A stretch of DNA of 48,874 nt from Colwellia sp. (GTDB lineage Bacteria; Pseudomonadota; Gammaproteobacteria; Enterobacterales; Alteromonadaceae), in assembly GCA_013215465.1 (NCBI GenBank), contig JABSOW010000001.1, forward strand, positions 143,576-192,449, written 5' to 3'. The translations under genes were made by a program, and so were the position numbers. Below the pieces are notes generated by a model. The model saw nothing but the letters and a program-made list of their open reading frames with translations, was not told the DNA's origin and did no database searches. Each line of letters starts with the position of its first letter. The first letter of the stretch is position 1. This document shows positions 35,344 to 46,449 of this stretch, piece by piece.

Positions 35344-36630
35344 TTGTTTGATCGTTATCAAGCAGGTGAGCAAGCTGTGCTTGTTCACTTAGATTTCCCT
35401 GATGAAAGCACCCGAGAAGATTTAACAGAATTTAAAATGTTAGTCTCTTCTGCTGGTGTGAATGAATTGACGGTTGTCACTGGCAAGCGCAGTACTCCAC
35501 ATCCAAAATTTTTTGTTGGTTCAGGCAAAGCGGAAGAAATAGCAGAGGCGGTTCGTTTATATAAAGCTGACGTGGTGTTGTTTAACCATAGTTTATCCCC
35601 ATCCCAAGAAAAAAATATTGAAGCATTGTGTCAATGTCGAGTGATAGATCGTACTACGCTAATTCTTGATATTTTTGCGCAACGGGCTCGTACCCATGAA
35701 GGTAAATTACAAGTAGAGTTGGCGCAATTACGGCATATCAGCAGTCGCTTAATTCGAGGTTGGACTCATTTAGAGCGGCAAAAAGGTGGTATTGGTTTAC
35801 GGGGGCCAGGCGAAACACAATTAGAAACAGATAGACGTTTATTGCGTGAACGTATGGTTAATATTCGTAAACGTTTAGAGAAAGTTGAAAAACAGCGACA
35901 GCAAGGTCGGCGTTCAAGAACTCGCGCTGAATTGCCTACCTTATCATTGGTTGGTTATACCAATGCGGGTAAGTCAACGTTATTCAATTTATTAACTCAA
36001 TCACAAGTATATACTGCTGATCAGTTGTTTGCCACACTCGATCCAACGCTACGGCGTATTGAACTGGACGGTGTTGGCGGTGTTATTTTAGCCGATACTG
36101 TGGGTTTTATTCGTCATTTACCACATGATTTAGTGGCTGCGTTCAAAGCCACCTTAACAGAGACTCGTGAAGCAGAATTATTACTGCATATCGTTGATAT
36201 TTCTGATGATAGACGCAGCGAAAATATTGAGCAAGTTGAGTATGTATTAGCTGAAATTGAAGCAGATGAAGTACCACAGCTTATCATTTGTAATAAAATT
36301 GATAACTTAGATGACATTGAACCGAGAATAGATCGTGATGATCAAGGTCGGCCGATCAGGGTTTGGTTATCAGCGCAAGCGAATATCGGTATAGATTTAT
36401 TCTTTATCGCCTTAGCGGAACGTTTGGGTAATCAAGTTGTACAGCATCAACTAACGATACCGCCTAGTGCAGGAAAACTACGCGGGGTCTTATACAGCTT
36501 AAATTGTATTACCGATGAACACTATGATGAACATGGTCATTGTCACCTAGAGGTTAAGCTACCGAAACGAGAATGGAACAGATTGGTAAAACAAAATGCC
36601 AATCAAATAGAGCAGTTTATTGTAAATTAA
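35344..36630 (+). CDS. hflX: Ribosome-associated GTPase HflX
   Basis: A 428-residue GTPase that splits stalled ribosomes, notably after heat stress. The N-terminal nucleotide-binding domain is about 1-175 (HPKFFVGSGKAEEI; GLRGPGETQLETDRR), followed by the G domain with GYTNAGKST at about 204-212, DTVGFIRHLPHDL and NKID. The start is TTG at 35344; the protein begins LFDRYQAGE as do homologues, and no ATG is better placed. It lies between hfq and hflKC as in Escherichia. Confidence 0.96.
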   Translation: MFDRYQAGEQAVLVHLDFPDESTREDLTEFKMLVSSAGVNELTVVTGKRSTPHPKFFVGSGKAEEIAEAVRLYKADVVLFNHSLSPSQEKNIEALCQCRVIDRTTLILDIFAQRARTHEGKLQVELAQLRHISSRLIRGWTHLERQKGGIGLRGPGETQLETDRRLLRERMVNIRKRLEKVEKQRQQGRRSRTRAELPTLSLVGYTNAGKSTLFNLLTQSQVYTADQLFATLDPTLRRIELDGVGGVILADTVGFIRHLPHDLVAAFKATLTETREAELLLHIVDISDDRRSENIEQVEYVLAEIEADEVPQLIICNKIDNLDDIEPRIDRDDQGRPIRVWLSAQANIGIDLFFIALAERLGNQVVQHQLTIPPSAGKLRGVLYSLNCITDEHYDEHGHCHLEVKLPKREWNRLVKQNANQIEQFIVN

Positions 36631-36815
36631 TGTGTTAATACTCATATAGAGTCTTATAAAACAAATGTTTTTATCATAAACTGAATGTAAATATTATACT
36701 TAACGACTTATTTTCTTGCCTTGTGTAAACGGAAGCAATTACCGTTTGCTAAGCGCGGGCTAAAAAAGTTTGTTAAGCTAATAAAAACCAATTTAATAAC
36801 CTAGCGGAGAACACC

Positions 36816-37985
36816 ATGGCTTGGAATGAACCGGGGAATAACGATAAAGACCCCTGGAAAAACAAAGGCGGAAAAAACCAAGGTCCACCAGATTTAGACG
36901 AATTACTGAATGACTTAGGTAAAAAAGTTACTGGCATCTTTGGCGGTAAAGGCAACGGAAAATCTACTGGCGGTTCTTCTCCGTTTGGTAAAAAATTTTC
37001 CAGTATCGGCATAAGCTTAGTACTAATTATTGCTATCGTTGTTTACGCTTTTAGTGGTTTCTATACTATTAAAGAAGCTGAGAGAGGAATAGTACTCCGC
37101 TTTGGCCAATACTCAGGTACGGTTGATCCAGGTATTAATTGGAAGTGGACCTTTATCGACCGCATTATTCCGGTTGATATGCAAAGTACTCGTAACTTAC
37201 CTTCCTCAGGTTTTATGTTAACGCAAGACGAAAATGTCGTTCGTGTTGAAATGCAAATTCAATATCGTGTCGTCAGTGCTCGTGATTATGTCTTCAGTGT
37301 TACCAATGCCGATGACAGTTTAAGCCAATCACTTGATAGTGCCCTACGCTATGTTGTTGGACATGCCACCATGGACGATATTTTAACCAGTGGTCGTGAA
37401 CAAATTCGTCAATCGGTTTGGCAAGAATTAGAAAAAATAATTACGCCGTACAATTTAGGTTTGATAGTTGTTGATGTTAACTTTAAAGATGCTCGCCCAC
37501 CGAATGAAGTAAAAGATGCTTTTGATGATGCTATTTCGGCACAAGAAGATGAAGTACGCTTTTTACGTGAAGCTGAAGCTTATGCTCGTGGTATTGAGCC
37601 CAGAGCTCGTGGTCGGGTAAAACGCATAGAACAAGAAGCATTAGCATATAAAGAACGTACCGTGCTAGAAGCCGAAGGTGAAGTCGCTCGCTTTAATAAA
37701 ATTTTACCTGAATATCAAGCGGCTCCTGAAGTTACACGTCAGCGTTTATACATTGCTACTATGGAAAAAGTGTACAGCAATACCAGTAAAGTGATGGTAG
37801 ATGTTGAGGGTGGTAATAATATGATGTACTTGCCACTAGATAAAATGATGCAACAGTCTTCAACTAACCGTGCTGCACCACAAGCGTACTCACAATTACC
37901 GCAATCAACGCAGCAAAACTCAAGCATTAATAGCTCGCCTTCTAATTCCGGGCGAAGTGATAGATTTAACAGTGGGAGAAACTAA
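36816..37985 (+). CDS. hflK: HflK, membrane regulator of FtsH protease
   Basis: A 389-residue SPFH (band 7) protein. The N terminus is Gly/Asn/Lys-rich and cytoplasmic (MAWNEPGNNDKDPWKNKGGK), one membrane helix spans about 65-85, and the periplasmic SPFH domain follows (FGQYSGTVDPGINWKWTFID), with a coiled coil and a Ser/Gln/Asn-rich tail. HflK forms a cage with HflC around FtsH and tunes its proteolysis. AGCGGAG lies before the ATG at 36816. hflC starts 3 bases after its stop. Confidence 0.97.
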   Translation: MAWNEPGNNDKDPWKNKGGKNQGPPDLDELLNDLGKKVTGIFGGKGNGKSTGGSSPFGKKFSSIGISLVLIIAIVVYAFSGFYTIKEAERGIVLRFGQYSGTVDPGINWKWTFIDRIIPVDMQSTRNLPSSGFMLTQDENVVRVEMQIQYRVVSARDYVFSVTNADDSLSQSLDSALRYVVGHATMDDILTSGREQIRQSVWQELEKIITPYNLGLIVVDVNFKDARPPNEVKDAFDDAISAQEDEVRFLREAEAYARGIEPRARGRVKRIEQEALAYKERTVLEAEGEVARFNKILPEYQAAPEVTRQRLYIATMEKVYSNTSKVMVDVEGGNNMMYLPLDKMMQQSSTNRAAPQAYSQLPQSTQQNSSINSSPSNSGRSDRFNSGRN

Positions 37986-37988
37986 CCA

Positions 37989-38876
37989 ATGAAAAATTTT
38001 TCCATTGCAATTTTAACGTTACTTTTGGTTTTAATGCTTTCGTCTGTGTTCATTATTTATGAAGGTCAGCGAGGTATCGTCTTTCAATTTTCAAAAATCA
38101 AGCGTGATGCTGGGACTGATGAAATGATGATATATGAACCTGGACTGCATTTTAAAATACCTTTTATTGAATCAGTACGTAAGTTAGATGCACGTATTCA
38201 AACGCTAGATGAAGCACCGGCTCGTTTTGTCACGTCAGAGAAAAAAGATTTGATGGTCGATTCATTTGTAAAATGGCGTATTGTTGATTTCTCAACCTAT
38301 TATTTACGTACTTCGGGCTCAATTGAAAACGCTCGATCTTTACTTAAACAAAAAGTAAATAACGGTTTGCGTACTGAATTTGGTAATAGAACCATTAAAG
38401 AAATTGTTTCAGGCGATCGTAACGCCATTATGGCCAAAGCGCTAAAGAGTGCTGAAAGTAGCCGCGTAGACTTAGGCATTGAAGTGGTTGATGTACGTAT
38501 AAAGGCCATTAATTTACCAACAGAAGTGAGTAACTCTATTTATGAACGTATGCGTGCTGAGCGTACTGCCGTAGCAAAAGAGCATAGATCACAAGGTCAA
38601 GAACAAGCTGAAATCATTCGGGCAACTATTGATGCAAAAGTGACTATAATGCTAGCCCAAGCGCAAAAATCTGCTGCTACCATGCGTGGTGACGGTGATG
38701 CACTAGCGGCTAAAATTTATGCAGATTCTTACACTCAAGATGCGGAGTTTTATCGTTTCTATCGTAGCCTTGAAGCCTATGAAAAAAGCTTTAATAGCAA
38801 AAGTGATATCATGGTTATTAAACCGGATAGTGACTTTTTCCATTATTTAAAAGATGGTAGTAAAATTAAAAACTAA
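37989..38876 (+). CDS. hflC: HflC, membrane regulator of FtsH protease
   Basis: A 295-residue SPFH protein with an N-terminal membrane anchor (about 4-24) and a periplasmic band-7 domain (IYEGQRGIVFQF, EPGLHFKIPF), then a coiled coil (RSQGQEQAEIIRATIDAKV). It pairs with HflK to enclose FtsH. The 3-base gap to hflK indicates translational coupling. A strong terminator follows 22 bases after the stop. Confidence 0.97.
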   Translation: MKNFSIAILTLLLVLMLSSVFIIYEGQRGIVFQFSKIKRDAGTDEMMIYEPGLHFKIPFIESVRKLDARIQTLDEAPARFVTSEKKDLMVDSFVKWRIVDFSTYYLRTSGSIENARSLLKQKVNNGLRTEFGNRTIKEIVSGDRNAIMAKALKSAESSRVDLGIEVVDVRIKAINLPTEVSNSIYERMRAERTAVAKEHRSQGQEQAEIIRATIDAKVTIMLAQAQKSAATMRGDGDALAAKIYADSYTQDAEFYRFYRSLEAYEKSFNSKSDIMVIKPDSDFFHYLKDGSKIKN

Positions 38877-38897
38877 TAATGATTTATTAGTTTGTAT

Positions 38898-38926
38898 AAA
38901 AAGCCAGCACAATTGCTGGCTTTTTT
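38898..38926 (+). terminator. Rho-independent terminator of hflKC
   Basis: AAAAAGCCAGCA (38898-38909) and TGCTGGCTTTTT form a strong stem with a 4-base loop and T run. It lies between hflC and the DUF2065 gene. Confidence 0.93.
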
Positions 38927-38966
38927 ATAGATAATATTCACCAGCTATGATGCTTGGAGATGAATT

Positions 38967-39152
38967 ATGCTAGACACATTATTGTTAGCTTTTGGCTTAG
39001 TACTCGTTATTGAAGGGTTAGCGCCAGCGTTATTTCCAAATAAGTGGCGTACGTATCTACTTAAACTTACTGAGCAACCAATTACCGATATCAGAAACAT
39101 AGGCTTGTTTGTTTTATTTTTGGGAGTAATTGTTATTTGGTTATCACAATAA
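38967..39152 (+). CDS. DUF2065 small membrane protein (YjeT-like)
   Basis: A 61-residue protein with two hydrophobic helices (about 2-24 and 43-60) joined by a polar loop PNKWRTYLLKLTEQP, as in DUF2065/YjeT. The family is conserved between hflC and purA in Gammaproteobacteria. Its function is unknown; a link with HflKC or FtsH is suggested by position only. The ATG at 38967 has TTGGAGATGA upstream. It lies after the hflC terminator, so it probably uses its own promoter or read-through. Confidence 0.88.
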   Translation: MLDTLLLAFGLVLVIEGLAPALFPNKWRTYLLKLTEQPITDIRNIGLFVLFLGVIVIWLSQ

Positions 39153-39239
39153 TAACGGCTTAACTGTAAAAAAGACTAACCATAACTGTTTAACTTAATA
39201 GGTAATTTTAAAATCATAAGAAAAATTATGCTTTTTTTC

Positions 39240-39268
39240 TTGGACTAAATATCTATTTTTGTTAGAAT
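39240..39268 (+). promoter_or_regulatory. Sigma-70 promoter of purA
   Basis: TTGGAC (39240-39245) and TAGAAT (39263-39268) are separated by 17 bases, 31 bases before the purA start codon. Both hexamers match the consensus at four or more positions. No PurR operator was recognised nearby. Confidence 0.7.
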
Positions 39269-39278
39269 CCTCGCCTAA

Positions 39279-40595
<1,317 letters not shown>

Positions 40596-40618
40596 TTATT
40601 GAATGATTAAACTACCTT

Positions 40619-40645
40619 AAAAACCAACCTTCGGGTTGGTTTTTG
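40619..40645 (+). terminator. Rho-independent terminator of purA
   Basis: AAAAACCAACC (40619-40629), a stable TTCG tetraloop and GGTTGGTTTTTG (40634-40645) make a textbook terminator 23 bases after the purA stop. Confidence 0.95.
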
Positions 40646-40811
40646 TTTTTCTACCCTTGAAATATTTCTTGTTAGCTCACATTCACACAGTTTAATAAAC
40701 CGTTACATTTAATTTTACAACGTTGCCAATATCTGCTTGTTAGTTTGTCGATAAAAAGAGAGTATAAAAGAGCAGACAAAGTACGTTGAACGTAACAAAA
40801 GAGGTTTATTT

Positions 40812-41141
40812 ATGAAAATACTTATTTCTGGTCATCATGTAGAAATTACTGAAGGTATTAAGCAGTCTATAGAAAGCAAATTTTCAAAAATTGCTAAACA
40901 TTATCCAAATATTACCACGCTAAATTCGACCATTACTGTTGAGCCACACCAACAAAAAGTAGAAGTAACAACAATTTATGAAGGGGTTAATGTTACGGTG
41001 AACGCTGCCAATAAAACTCTTTATGCTGCTATTGCCAGCGCAGCGAAAAAATTACAGGTTGCTCTTGCACGCCGAAAAGGTGTGTTGTCAGCTAAATGTA
41101 ATGAAAAATTCATTGTCGAACAATCAGAGTTGGTATTATAG
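40812..41141 (+). CDS. hpf: Short hibernation promoting factor / ribosome-associated inhibitor
   Basis: A 109-residue protein of the HPF/YfiA family with only the N-terminal ribosome-binding domain (MKILISGHHVEITEGIKQSI; VNAANKTLYAAIASAAKKLQ). Such proteins bind the 30S decoding region and stabilise dimeric or inactive ribosomes in stationary phase. The length is nearer to Escherichia YfiA (113) than HPF (95), so raiA is an alternative name. It has GAGG before the ATG and a perfect terminator just downstream, so it is monocistronic. Confidence 0.93.
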   Translation: MKILISGHHVEITEGIKQSIESKFSKIAKHYPNITTLNSTITVEPHQQKVEVTTIYEGVNVTVNAANKTLYAAIASAAKKLQVALARRKGVLSAKCNEKFIVEQSELVL

Positions 41142-41170
41142 CTGTATACAATGTAGTTAAATAAATATTC

Positions 41171-41209
41171 ACAATAAAGGCTGCTAACATATTTAGCAGC
41201 CTTTATTGT
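41171..41209 (+). terminator. Rho-independent terminator of hpf
   Basis: A perfect 17-bp stem (ACAATAAAGGCTGCTAA at 41171-41187, complement at 41193-41209) with a 5-base loop lies 30 bases after the hpf stop. The A-rich left side makes it potentially bidirectional. Confidence 0.92.
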
Positions 41210-41553
41210 TTCTATAGTTAAATAATTCATTGGTATGCTCAACGCCTTCAATGGCTATGTATCAAGAAGTTAATTAGTCTTAATGCTATAAATTGGCGAA
41301 ATTTCATACTTACGGAGTGTTTTATAAAGAATACTTGGTCTTAATAGTGACTATTTAACGAAATAATATGATTTAACGGTTATTGTCATGTATGTTTATT
41401 ATAGCTTACAGCGCTTTTATATAGTCAAATAGCCTTGTATTAGGGATAAGCAATGAAATACACTATAAAATATAATAATTATAATAAAATCAACGATTGA
41501 ATATTTAATGAATATTCATTTTAAATAATATACCAACGCATTTGGGAACTACC
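41210..41553. other. A+T-rich intergenic region before malic enzyme
   Basis: No gene is supported in this 344-bp stretch. It is strongly A+T-rich, and the last 120 bases are especially so. Shortly before the malic enzyme lies an inverted repeat TGAATATT (41498-41505) and AATATTCA (41511-41518) with a 5-base spacer, a candidate operator with some likeness to ArgR half-sites. No promoter hexamers could be fixed with confidence. Confidence 0.45.
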
Positions 41554-42795
41554 ATGACAGATTTTCGCCAACAAGCACTTGATTACCACGCTTTACCTAC
41601 GCCGGGTAAAATCAGTGTTGCATTAACTACAGCGGCAGAAACGAGTGAGGATCTATCACTAGCTTATAGCCCCGGCGTTGCTGAGCCATGTCGTGAAATA
41701 GCGGCTAATCCTGATGATGTATATAAATATACTGCTAAAGGTAATACTGTTGCCGTTATTAGTAACGGTACCGCTGTTTTAGGCTTAGGTAATATCGGCC
41801 CAATGGCATCTAAACCAGTAATGGAAGGTAAGTCATTATTATTTAAACGCTTTGCTAACATTGACTCGTTTGATATCGAAGTAAAACACAAAACTGTGGA
41901 AGAGTTTGTGAATACCGTAGCAAATATAGCCGACAGCTTTGGCGGTATCAACCTTGAAGATATTAAAGCGCCAGAGTGTTTTGCTATTGAAAAAGCGCTT
42001 ATTGAACGTTGTAAAATCCCAGTTTTTCATGATGATCAGCATGGTACCGCTATTGTGACCGCTGCGGGAATGATGAATGCACTCGATATTCAAGGTAAGG
42101 ATATCAAGCAAGCTAATATCGTCTGTTTAGGTGCGGGTGCGGCGGCAATTGCTTGTATGGAATTATTGATTAAGTGTGGCGCCCAGCGTGAGAAAATCTA
42201 TATGCTTGATACCAAAGGTGTAGTGCATACTCGTCGTGATGACTTAAATGAATATAAAAAACTCTTTGCTAATAATACTGACAAACGCACGCTAGATGAT
42301 GCCATTGAAGGTGCTGATGTATTTGTTGGTGTGTCTGGTCCTAATCTTTTGAGTCAAGAGCAAGTTAAATTAATGGCGCCTAACCCTATTATTTTTGCTT
42401 GTTCTAATCCAGATCCTGAAATTAAACCTGAATTAGCACTAGCGGTTCGTGATGATGCCATTATGGCGACAGGTCGCTCTGATTACCCTAATCAAGTTAA
42501 TAACGTTTTATGTTTTCCTTTTATCTTTCGTGGTGCTTTAGATGTACGTGCACACACGATCAACGATGAAATGAAGATCGCCGCGGTTCATGCTATTAGA
42601 GCAATAGCAAAAGAAGAAGTACCTAGTGAAGTTTTAGCGGCATGTGGTGAAACTGAGTTAACTTTTGGTCGAAGCTATATTATTCCGAAACCAATGGATT
42701 CGCGCTTATTGCCTGCTGTTGCCTTGGCCGTAGCAAAAGCTGCGGTAGATTCCGGTGTGGCTGCGTTACCTTTACCTGAAAATTACATGCAGTAA
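41554..42795 (+). CDS. Malic enzyme, short form without phosphotransacetylase domain
   Basis: A 413-residue malate dehydrogenase (oxaloacetate-decarboxylating) giving pyruvate, CO2 and reduced cofactor. Seen are YSPGVAEPC, GLGNIGPMASKPVMEGK, the FHDDQHGTAIV active-site segment, a Rossmann GAGAAAIACME (about 193-203), and ACSNPDPEI. It matches the N-terminal catalytic part of MaeB-type enzymes and lacks their C-terminal PTA-like domain, as in many Vibrio and Shewanella enzymes; NADP is probable but unproven. I chose ATG 41554, with GGGA seven bases upstream, over an in-frame TTG at 41542. A terminator follows. Confidence 0.94.
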   Translation: MTDFRQQALDYHALPTPGKISVALTTAAETSEDLSLAYSPGVAEPCREIAANPDDVYKYTAKGNTVAVISNGTAVLGLGNIGPMASKPVMEGKSLLFKRFANIDSFDIEVKHKTVEEFVNTVANIADSFGGINLEDIKAPECFAIEKALIERCKIPVFHDDQHGTAIVTAAGMMNALDIQGKDIKQANIVCLGAGAAAIACMELLIKCGAQREKIYMLDTKGVVHTRRDDLNEYKKLFANNTDKRTLDDAIEGADVFVGVSGPNLLSQEQVKLMAPNPIIFACSNPDPEIKPELALAVRDDAIMATGRSDYPNQVNNVLCFPFIFRGALDVRAHTINDEMKIAAVHAIRAIAKEEVPSEVLAACGETELTFGRSYIIPKPMDSRLLPAVALAVAKAAVDSGVAALPLPENYMQ

Positions 42796-42814
42796 TGAGG
42801 TTTAGATAAAAAAT

Positions 42815-42857
42815 AAAAAGGCTGATAATATAATTAATGGTATTATGAGCCTTTTTT
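42815..42857 (+). terminator. Terminator between malic enzyme and sthA
   Basis: AAAAAGGCT (42815-42823) pairs with AGCCTTTTT (42848-42856), with an inner ATAATA/TATTAT extension. The T run follows on the plus strand and the A run precedes it, so it can serve the convergent sthA gene in part as well. Confidence 0.82.
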
Positions 42858-42963
42858 GTTTTCTTCAAAAGCCTTTCACACGATAGCGGTTGCTGGAAAA
42901 ACGACTTAACATTAAATAAAATGGACAACATATTTTGTCTATTTATATTGCTACAGAAGTTTA

Positions 42964-44409
42964 TTAGAATAACCTATTTAAACCGTTTAATGCGGCTACG
43001 CGGAATGCTTCCGCCATGGTGGGATAATTGAAGGTTGTTTCGACGAAATATTCAATAGTATTACCACCATTTTTCTGTTGCATAATGGCTTGGCCAATGT
43101 GAATGATCTCAGCTGCATTTTCCCCAAAACAATGAATACCTAGAATTTCTTTGGTTTCGCGATGGAAAAGAATTTTTAAAGAGCCAACCAAATTATCGGA
43201 AATTTGTGCTCTAGCTAAATGCTTAAATTGTGCTCTACCAACTTCATAGGGAATTTTTGCGGCGGTCAACTCTTGCTCTGTTTTTCCTACCGAGCTAATT
43301 TCGGGGATAGTATAAATTCCTGTGGGAATATCAACAATTAATTTTGCTTTACTGGTATTGTCGAGCATAGATAAAGCGGCAATACGCCCTTGATCAAATG
43401 CGGCACTGGCTAAACTAGGGTAGCCAATTACATCGCCAACAGCATAGATATTATCGACTTCAGTTTGGTAACAGTCATTAACTTTTAATTGACCACGACC
43501 ATCAGCTTTTAAGCCAGCAGCTTCGAGCGCTAAATCAGCAGTATTACCGGTACGGCCATTAGCGAACAACAATAAGTCTGCTCGCATTTTCTTACCCGAT
43601 TCTAAATGAACAACAACAGCATCATCACTTGCTTCAACTCGCTCTATTTGTTCTCCATGACGAATAACCACGCCATTATTCCACAGATGATAGCTAAGTG
43701 AATCTGACATTTCAGTATCTAAAAATGACAATAAGCGATCGCGAGTATTGATTAAATCAACCTTAACACCTAAACCACGAAAAATTGATGCATACTCACT
43801 ACCGATAACACCAGCGCCATAAATAATAACGTGTCGAGGAGCATGGCTAAGATTTAATATGCTGTCTGAGTCGTAAACTCTTGGATGATTAAAGTCTATA
43901 TCAGCAGGATGGTATGGACGTGAGCCAGTGGCGATAATAATTTTGTTGGCGGTAATTTTTTCTATAGAGCCATCGTGGCACAATACCTGAATAGTATGGG
44001 CATCAACAAAAGAAGCTTCACCTAAAATATGCTTAACTTGGTTGCGGCTATAAAAACCACCGCGTAGGCTAACTTGTTTACGTATAACGGCAGAAGCGTG
44101 ACTTAAAATATCTTGAAAAGTAAGACTTTTTACTTGGCCATCCCGGCTAAATAAAGGGTTGGCATTATACTCAATTAAGCGGCTAACTGATTGGCGTAAT
44201 GCTTTTGAAGGAATGGTGCCCCAATGCGTACAACCACCACCTACTTGATGATAGCGTTCAATAATGGCGACTTTTTTTTTGTTTTTAGCTAAATTCATGG
44301 CAGCGCCTTCTCCACCTGGACCTGTGCCAATAATAATCACATCGTAATCAAAGTTAGCTGGAACATTTTCTTGTTTTGTTTGTGTTTTACCCAAAAGACT
44401 TCCCCCCAA
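42964..44409 (-). CDS. sthA: Soluble pyridine nucleotide transhydrogenase
   Basis: A 481-residue FAD flavoprotein that exchanges hydride between NADPH and NAD. The FAD motif is [15 protein letters not shown] (about 26-40). [15 protein letters not shown] near 57-71 has a single Cys where disulfide reductases have two, as is typical of SthA. The second Rossmann motif is [10 protein letters not shown], and the FAD site YAVGDVIG is near 322-329. The frame opens with TTG at 44409. A second TTG at 44394, five codons in, has GGGGGGAAG directly upstream and may be the real start; no ATG is available. It is convergent with the malic enzyme gene, a pair linked by NADPH. Confidence 0.95.
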   Translation of the reverse strand: MGGSLLGKTQTKQENVPANFDYDVIIIGTGPGGEGAAMNLAKNKKKVAIIERYHQVGGGCTHWGTIPSKALRQSVSRLIEYNANPLFSRDGQVKSLTFQDILSHASAVIRKQVSLRGGFYSRNQVKHILGEASFVDAHTIQVLCHDGSIEKITANKIIIATGSRPYHPADIDFNHPRVYDSDSILNLSHAPRHVIIYGAGVIGSEYASIFRGLGVKVDLINTRDRLLSFLDTEMSDSLSYHLWNNGVVIRHGEQIERVEASDDAVVVHLESGKKMRADLLLFANGRTGNTADLALEAAGLKADGRGQLKVNDCYQTEVDNIYAVGDVIGYPSLASAAFDQGRIAALSMLDNTSKAKLIVDIPTGIYTIPEISSVGKTEQELTAAKIPYEVGRAQFKHLARAQISDNLVGSLKILFHRETKEILGIHCFGENAAEIIHIGQAIMQQKNGGNTIEYFVETTFNYPTMAEAFRVAALNGLNRLF

Positions 44410-44506
44410 TAATGCTAATGCTATATATTCATATAATAATGAAAATATGATTAAGAAAATTTTAGCAGGATTTGGGGGTAAATGATAATGCAGAGAGCAT
44501 TGATTT

Positions 44507-45637
44507 TTATGCGAGTTTAGTTGTCATTGTCTGCCAGCGATGACGCTGTACTTTTAAGTGCCGCTGTATTTCTTTATATTGAGCCATTAACTCTGATTTT
44601 TCAACTTCAGCAATAACTAGCTCTCGTTTGGCAGCAAGTAGTTTTCTTCGTACTTGGTAAAAGTCATTTATCTTACTAATCAGTAAATCATATTCGTATT
44701 GCAAACTGATCAGTGCCTGTTCGGCATTAGGATGTGCGCTAAGCTTTTGCTTACTTCGTTTAAGCGTCATCGCAATACGCATTTTTTCAACTTTATCTTC
44801 TGGGCTGGTACGTAGTTTGTTCGTCAGTCCCAACCATTGACAGGTTTTAATTAACCATTTTGTTGGATCAAATTGCCACCAGCGAATACCATTGCGGTAA
44901 TCATTTTCAAAAATATGGTGAAAATTATGATAGCCCTCACCAAAAGTTAAAAAAGCTAGCAAGCCATTATCTCTCGCTGTATTTTTATCTGTGTAGGTCT
45001 GTCTACCCCATATATGAGCTAATGAGTTAATAAAAAAAGTAGTGTGGTGATTGATAACTAAACGGAAAACACCAATCAATAATAAGCTATTTAACATATT
45101 TCCGTGCCATAAACCAAAAGCAATAGGCACACCAAAATTCATCGTAACTGCTAATAACAAATAATATTTATGTTGCCATAGAACAATAGGGTCTTTTTGT
45201 AAATCGCGAACATTTTTATAATCGTGGTAACTATGTGCTTGATACTCGCGGCACATCCAACCTATATGTGAATACCAAAAGCCCATTTTGGCGGAATAGG
45301 GATCAATATCGTTATTGTCTACATGCTTATGATGAATTCTATGATCTGATGACCAATGTAAGATACTATTTTGTAAGGCAAAAGCACCACCTAAAGCAAA
45401 AATAAATCGTAAACTCCAATGAGCTTGAAAAGCTTTATGTGACCAAAGACGATGATAGCCAGCGGTAATTGACATGCCACAGTATACAAAACAGATAAAG
45501 GCAAAAATTATTTCAGTAGAATTAAACCCATAAGTAAAAGCACGATAGGGCACAGCTATCATAGCGACTAAAAAAGTGGCTACAAAAATAATAACGTTGA
45601 GCCAAATAATTGTGGGTTTGTTCATTTCATATCCCAA
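44507..45637 (-). CDS. Acyl-CoA (delta-9-type) fatty acid desaturase
   Basis: A 376-residue integral membrane di-iron desaturase. The three histidine boxes are HRLWSH (about 61-66), HRIHH (about 98-102) and HNFHH (about 237-241), with four hydrophobic spans. It introduces a cis double bond into saturated acyl-CoA and so keeps membranes fluid in the cold. Beyond about residue 285 there is a charged, coiled-coil-like extension of some 90 residues not needed for catalysis. It is divergent from fabR, and a palindromic operator lies 24 bases upstream of its ATG. Confidence 0.92.
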   Translation of the reverse strand: MGYEMNKPTIIWLNVIIFVATFLVAMIAVPYRAFTYGFNSTEIIFAFICFVYCGMSITAGYHRLWSHKAFQAHWSLRFIFALGGAFALQNSILHWSSDHRIHHKHVDNNDIDPYSAKMGFWYSHIGWMCREYQAHSYHDYKNVRDLQKDPIVLWQHKYYLLLAVTMNFGVPIAFGLWHGNMLNSLLLIGVFRLVINHHTTFFINSLAHIWGRQTYTDKNTARDNGLLAFLTFGEGYHNFHHIFENDYRNGIRWWQFDPTKWLIKTCQWLGLTNKLRTSPEDKVEKMRIAMTLKRSKQKLSAHPNAEQALISLQYEYDLLISKINDFYQVRRKLLAAKRELVIAEVEKSELMAQYKEIQRHLKVQRHRWQTMTTKLA

Positions 45638-45661
45638 GGTAGAGTAAAGCCAAATATTTTA

Positions 45662-45679
45662 AGTGTACACGTGTACGCT
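45662..45679. promoter_or_regulatory. FabR/DesT-type operator before the desaturase
   Basis: AGTGTACACGTGTACGCT is an almost perfect 18-bp palindrome (one mismatched pair) centred between the desaturase and fabR genes, starting 24 bases upstream of the desaturase ATG. It resembles the operators of FabR and DesT, TetR repressors that sense the unsaturated/saturated acyl balance. Its position suits repression of the desaturase. Confidence 0.82.
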
Positions 45680-45816
45680 ATTATTTATAGTGTAACTGGA
45701 TCGTCAGACCAGTCAAGATGATTCGCTATTATTTTCTTCCACTCGAGCGACGAAACTGATATTAATTAAAGATTGCCGTATGATTAGCACAGAATATTCC
45801 TAGATGAGTTATCACC

Positions 45817-46449
45817 ATGAGCGGTGTTCGCGCCCAGCAAAAAGAGAAAACCCGTAGATTATTAATTGATGCAGCGTTAAGTCAGTTAAGCGCAGAACGA
45901 AGTTTTTCTAGCCTAAGCTTACGAGAAGTAGCTAAAGAAGCAGGGCTTGCACCAACCTCTTTTTATCGCCATTTTTCTGATATGGACGAATTAGGACTAA
46001 CGCTAGTTGATGAGGCAGGTTTAACATTAAGGCAATTAATGCGCCAAGCTCGTCAACGAATTGCAAAAGGTGGCTCTGTGATACAAATATCCGTTGCTAC
46101 TTTTATGGAGTTAATTGAAAGTAATGGTAATGTCTTTAGGTTATTACTGCGTGAACGTTCTGGAACATCGGCAGCATTTCGCGCGGCAGTAATTAGGGAA
46201 ATTCGTTATTTTACTATGGAGCTGTGTGATTATTTACAAAAAGCGAATGATCTTGAGGCTGATGTAGCATACATGCAAGCGAATGCTGCGGTAACTATTG
46301 TTTTTAGTGCCGGCTCTGATGCACTTGATATTGATGATAAAGCAGAGCGTGAGCAATTATCCAAACAAACAATTCAACAATTGCGCTTTATCGCCCGTGG
46401 TGCAGCTGAGTTGAGTGATCGCCGTAAAGCAGTAAGAAAAAGAAAATAG
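45817..46449 (+). CDS. fabR: TetR-family repressor of unsaturated fatty acid genes, FabR-like
   Basis: A 210-residue TetR regulator. The helix-turn-helix is at about 28-50 ([20 protein letters not shown]), followed by the FabR-typical [14 protein letters not shown] and a helical ligand-binding domain with [16 protein letters not shown]. FabR binds DNA with unsaturated acyl thioesters and represses fabA, fabB and desaturases. Its gene is divergent from the desaturase with the palindromic operator between them, so the desaturase is the evident target. It ends before an inverted repeat shared with convergent trmA. Confidence 0.93.
   Translation: MSGVRAQQKEKTRRLLIDAALSQLSAERSFSSLSLREVAKEAGLAPTSFYRHFSDMDELGLTLVDEAGLTLRQLMRQARQRIAKGGSVIQISVATFMELIESNGNVFRLLLRERSGTSAAFRAAVIREIRYFTMELCDYLQKANDLEADVAYMQANAAVTIVFSAGSDALDIDDKAEREQLSKQTIQQLRFIARGAAELSDRRKAVRKRK

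Noticed and set aside
36727..36747. AAACGG/CCGTTT hairpin before hflK
   Set aside because: Only six base pairs and no supporting context as a terminator or operator.
41542..41553. TTG start for the malic enzyme
   Set aside because: An ATG four codons later matches the usual protein start and has GGGA at proper spacing.
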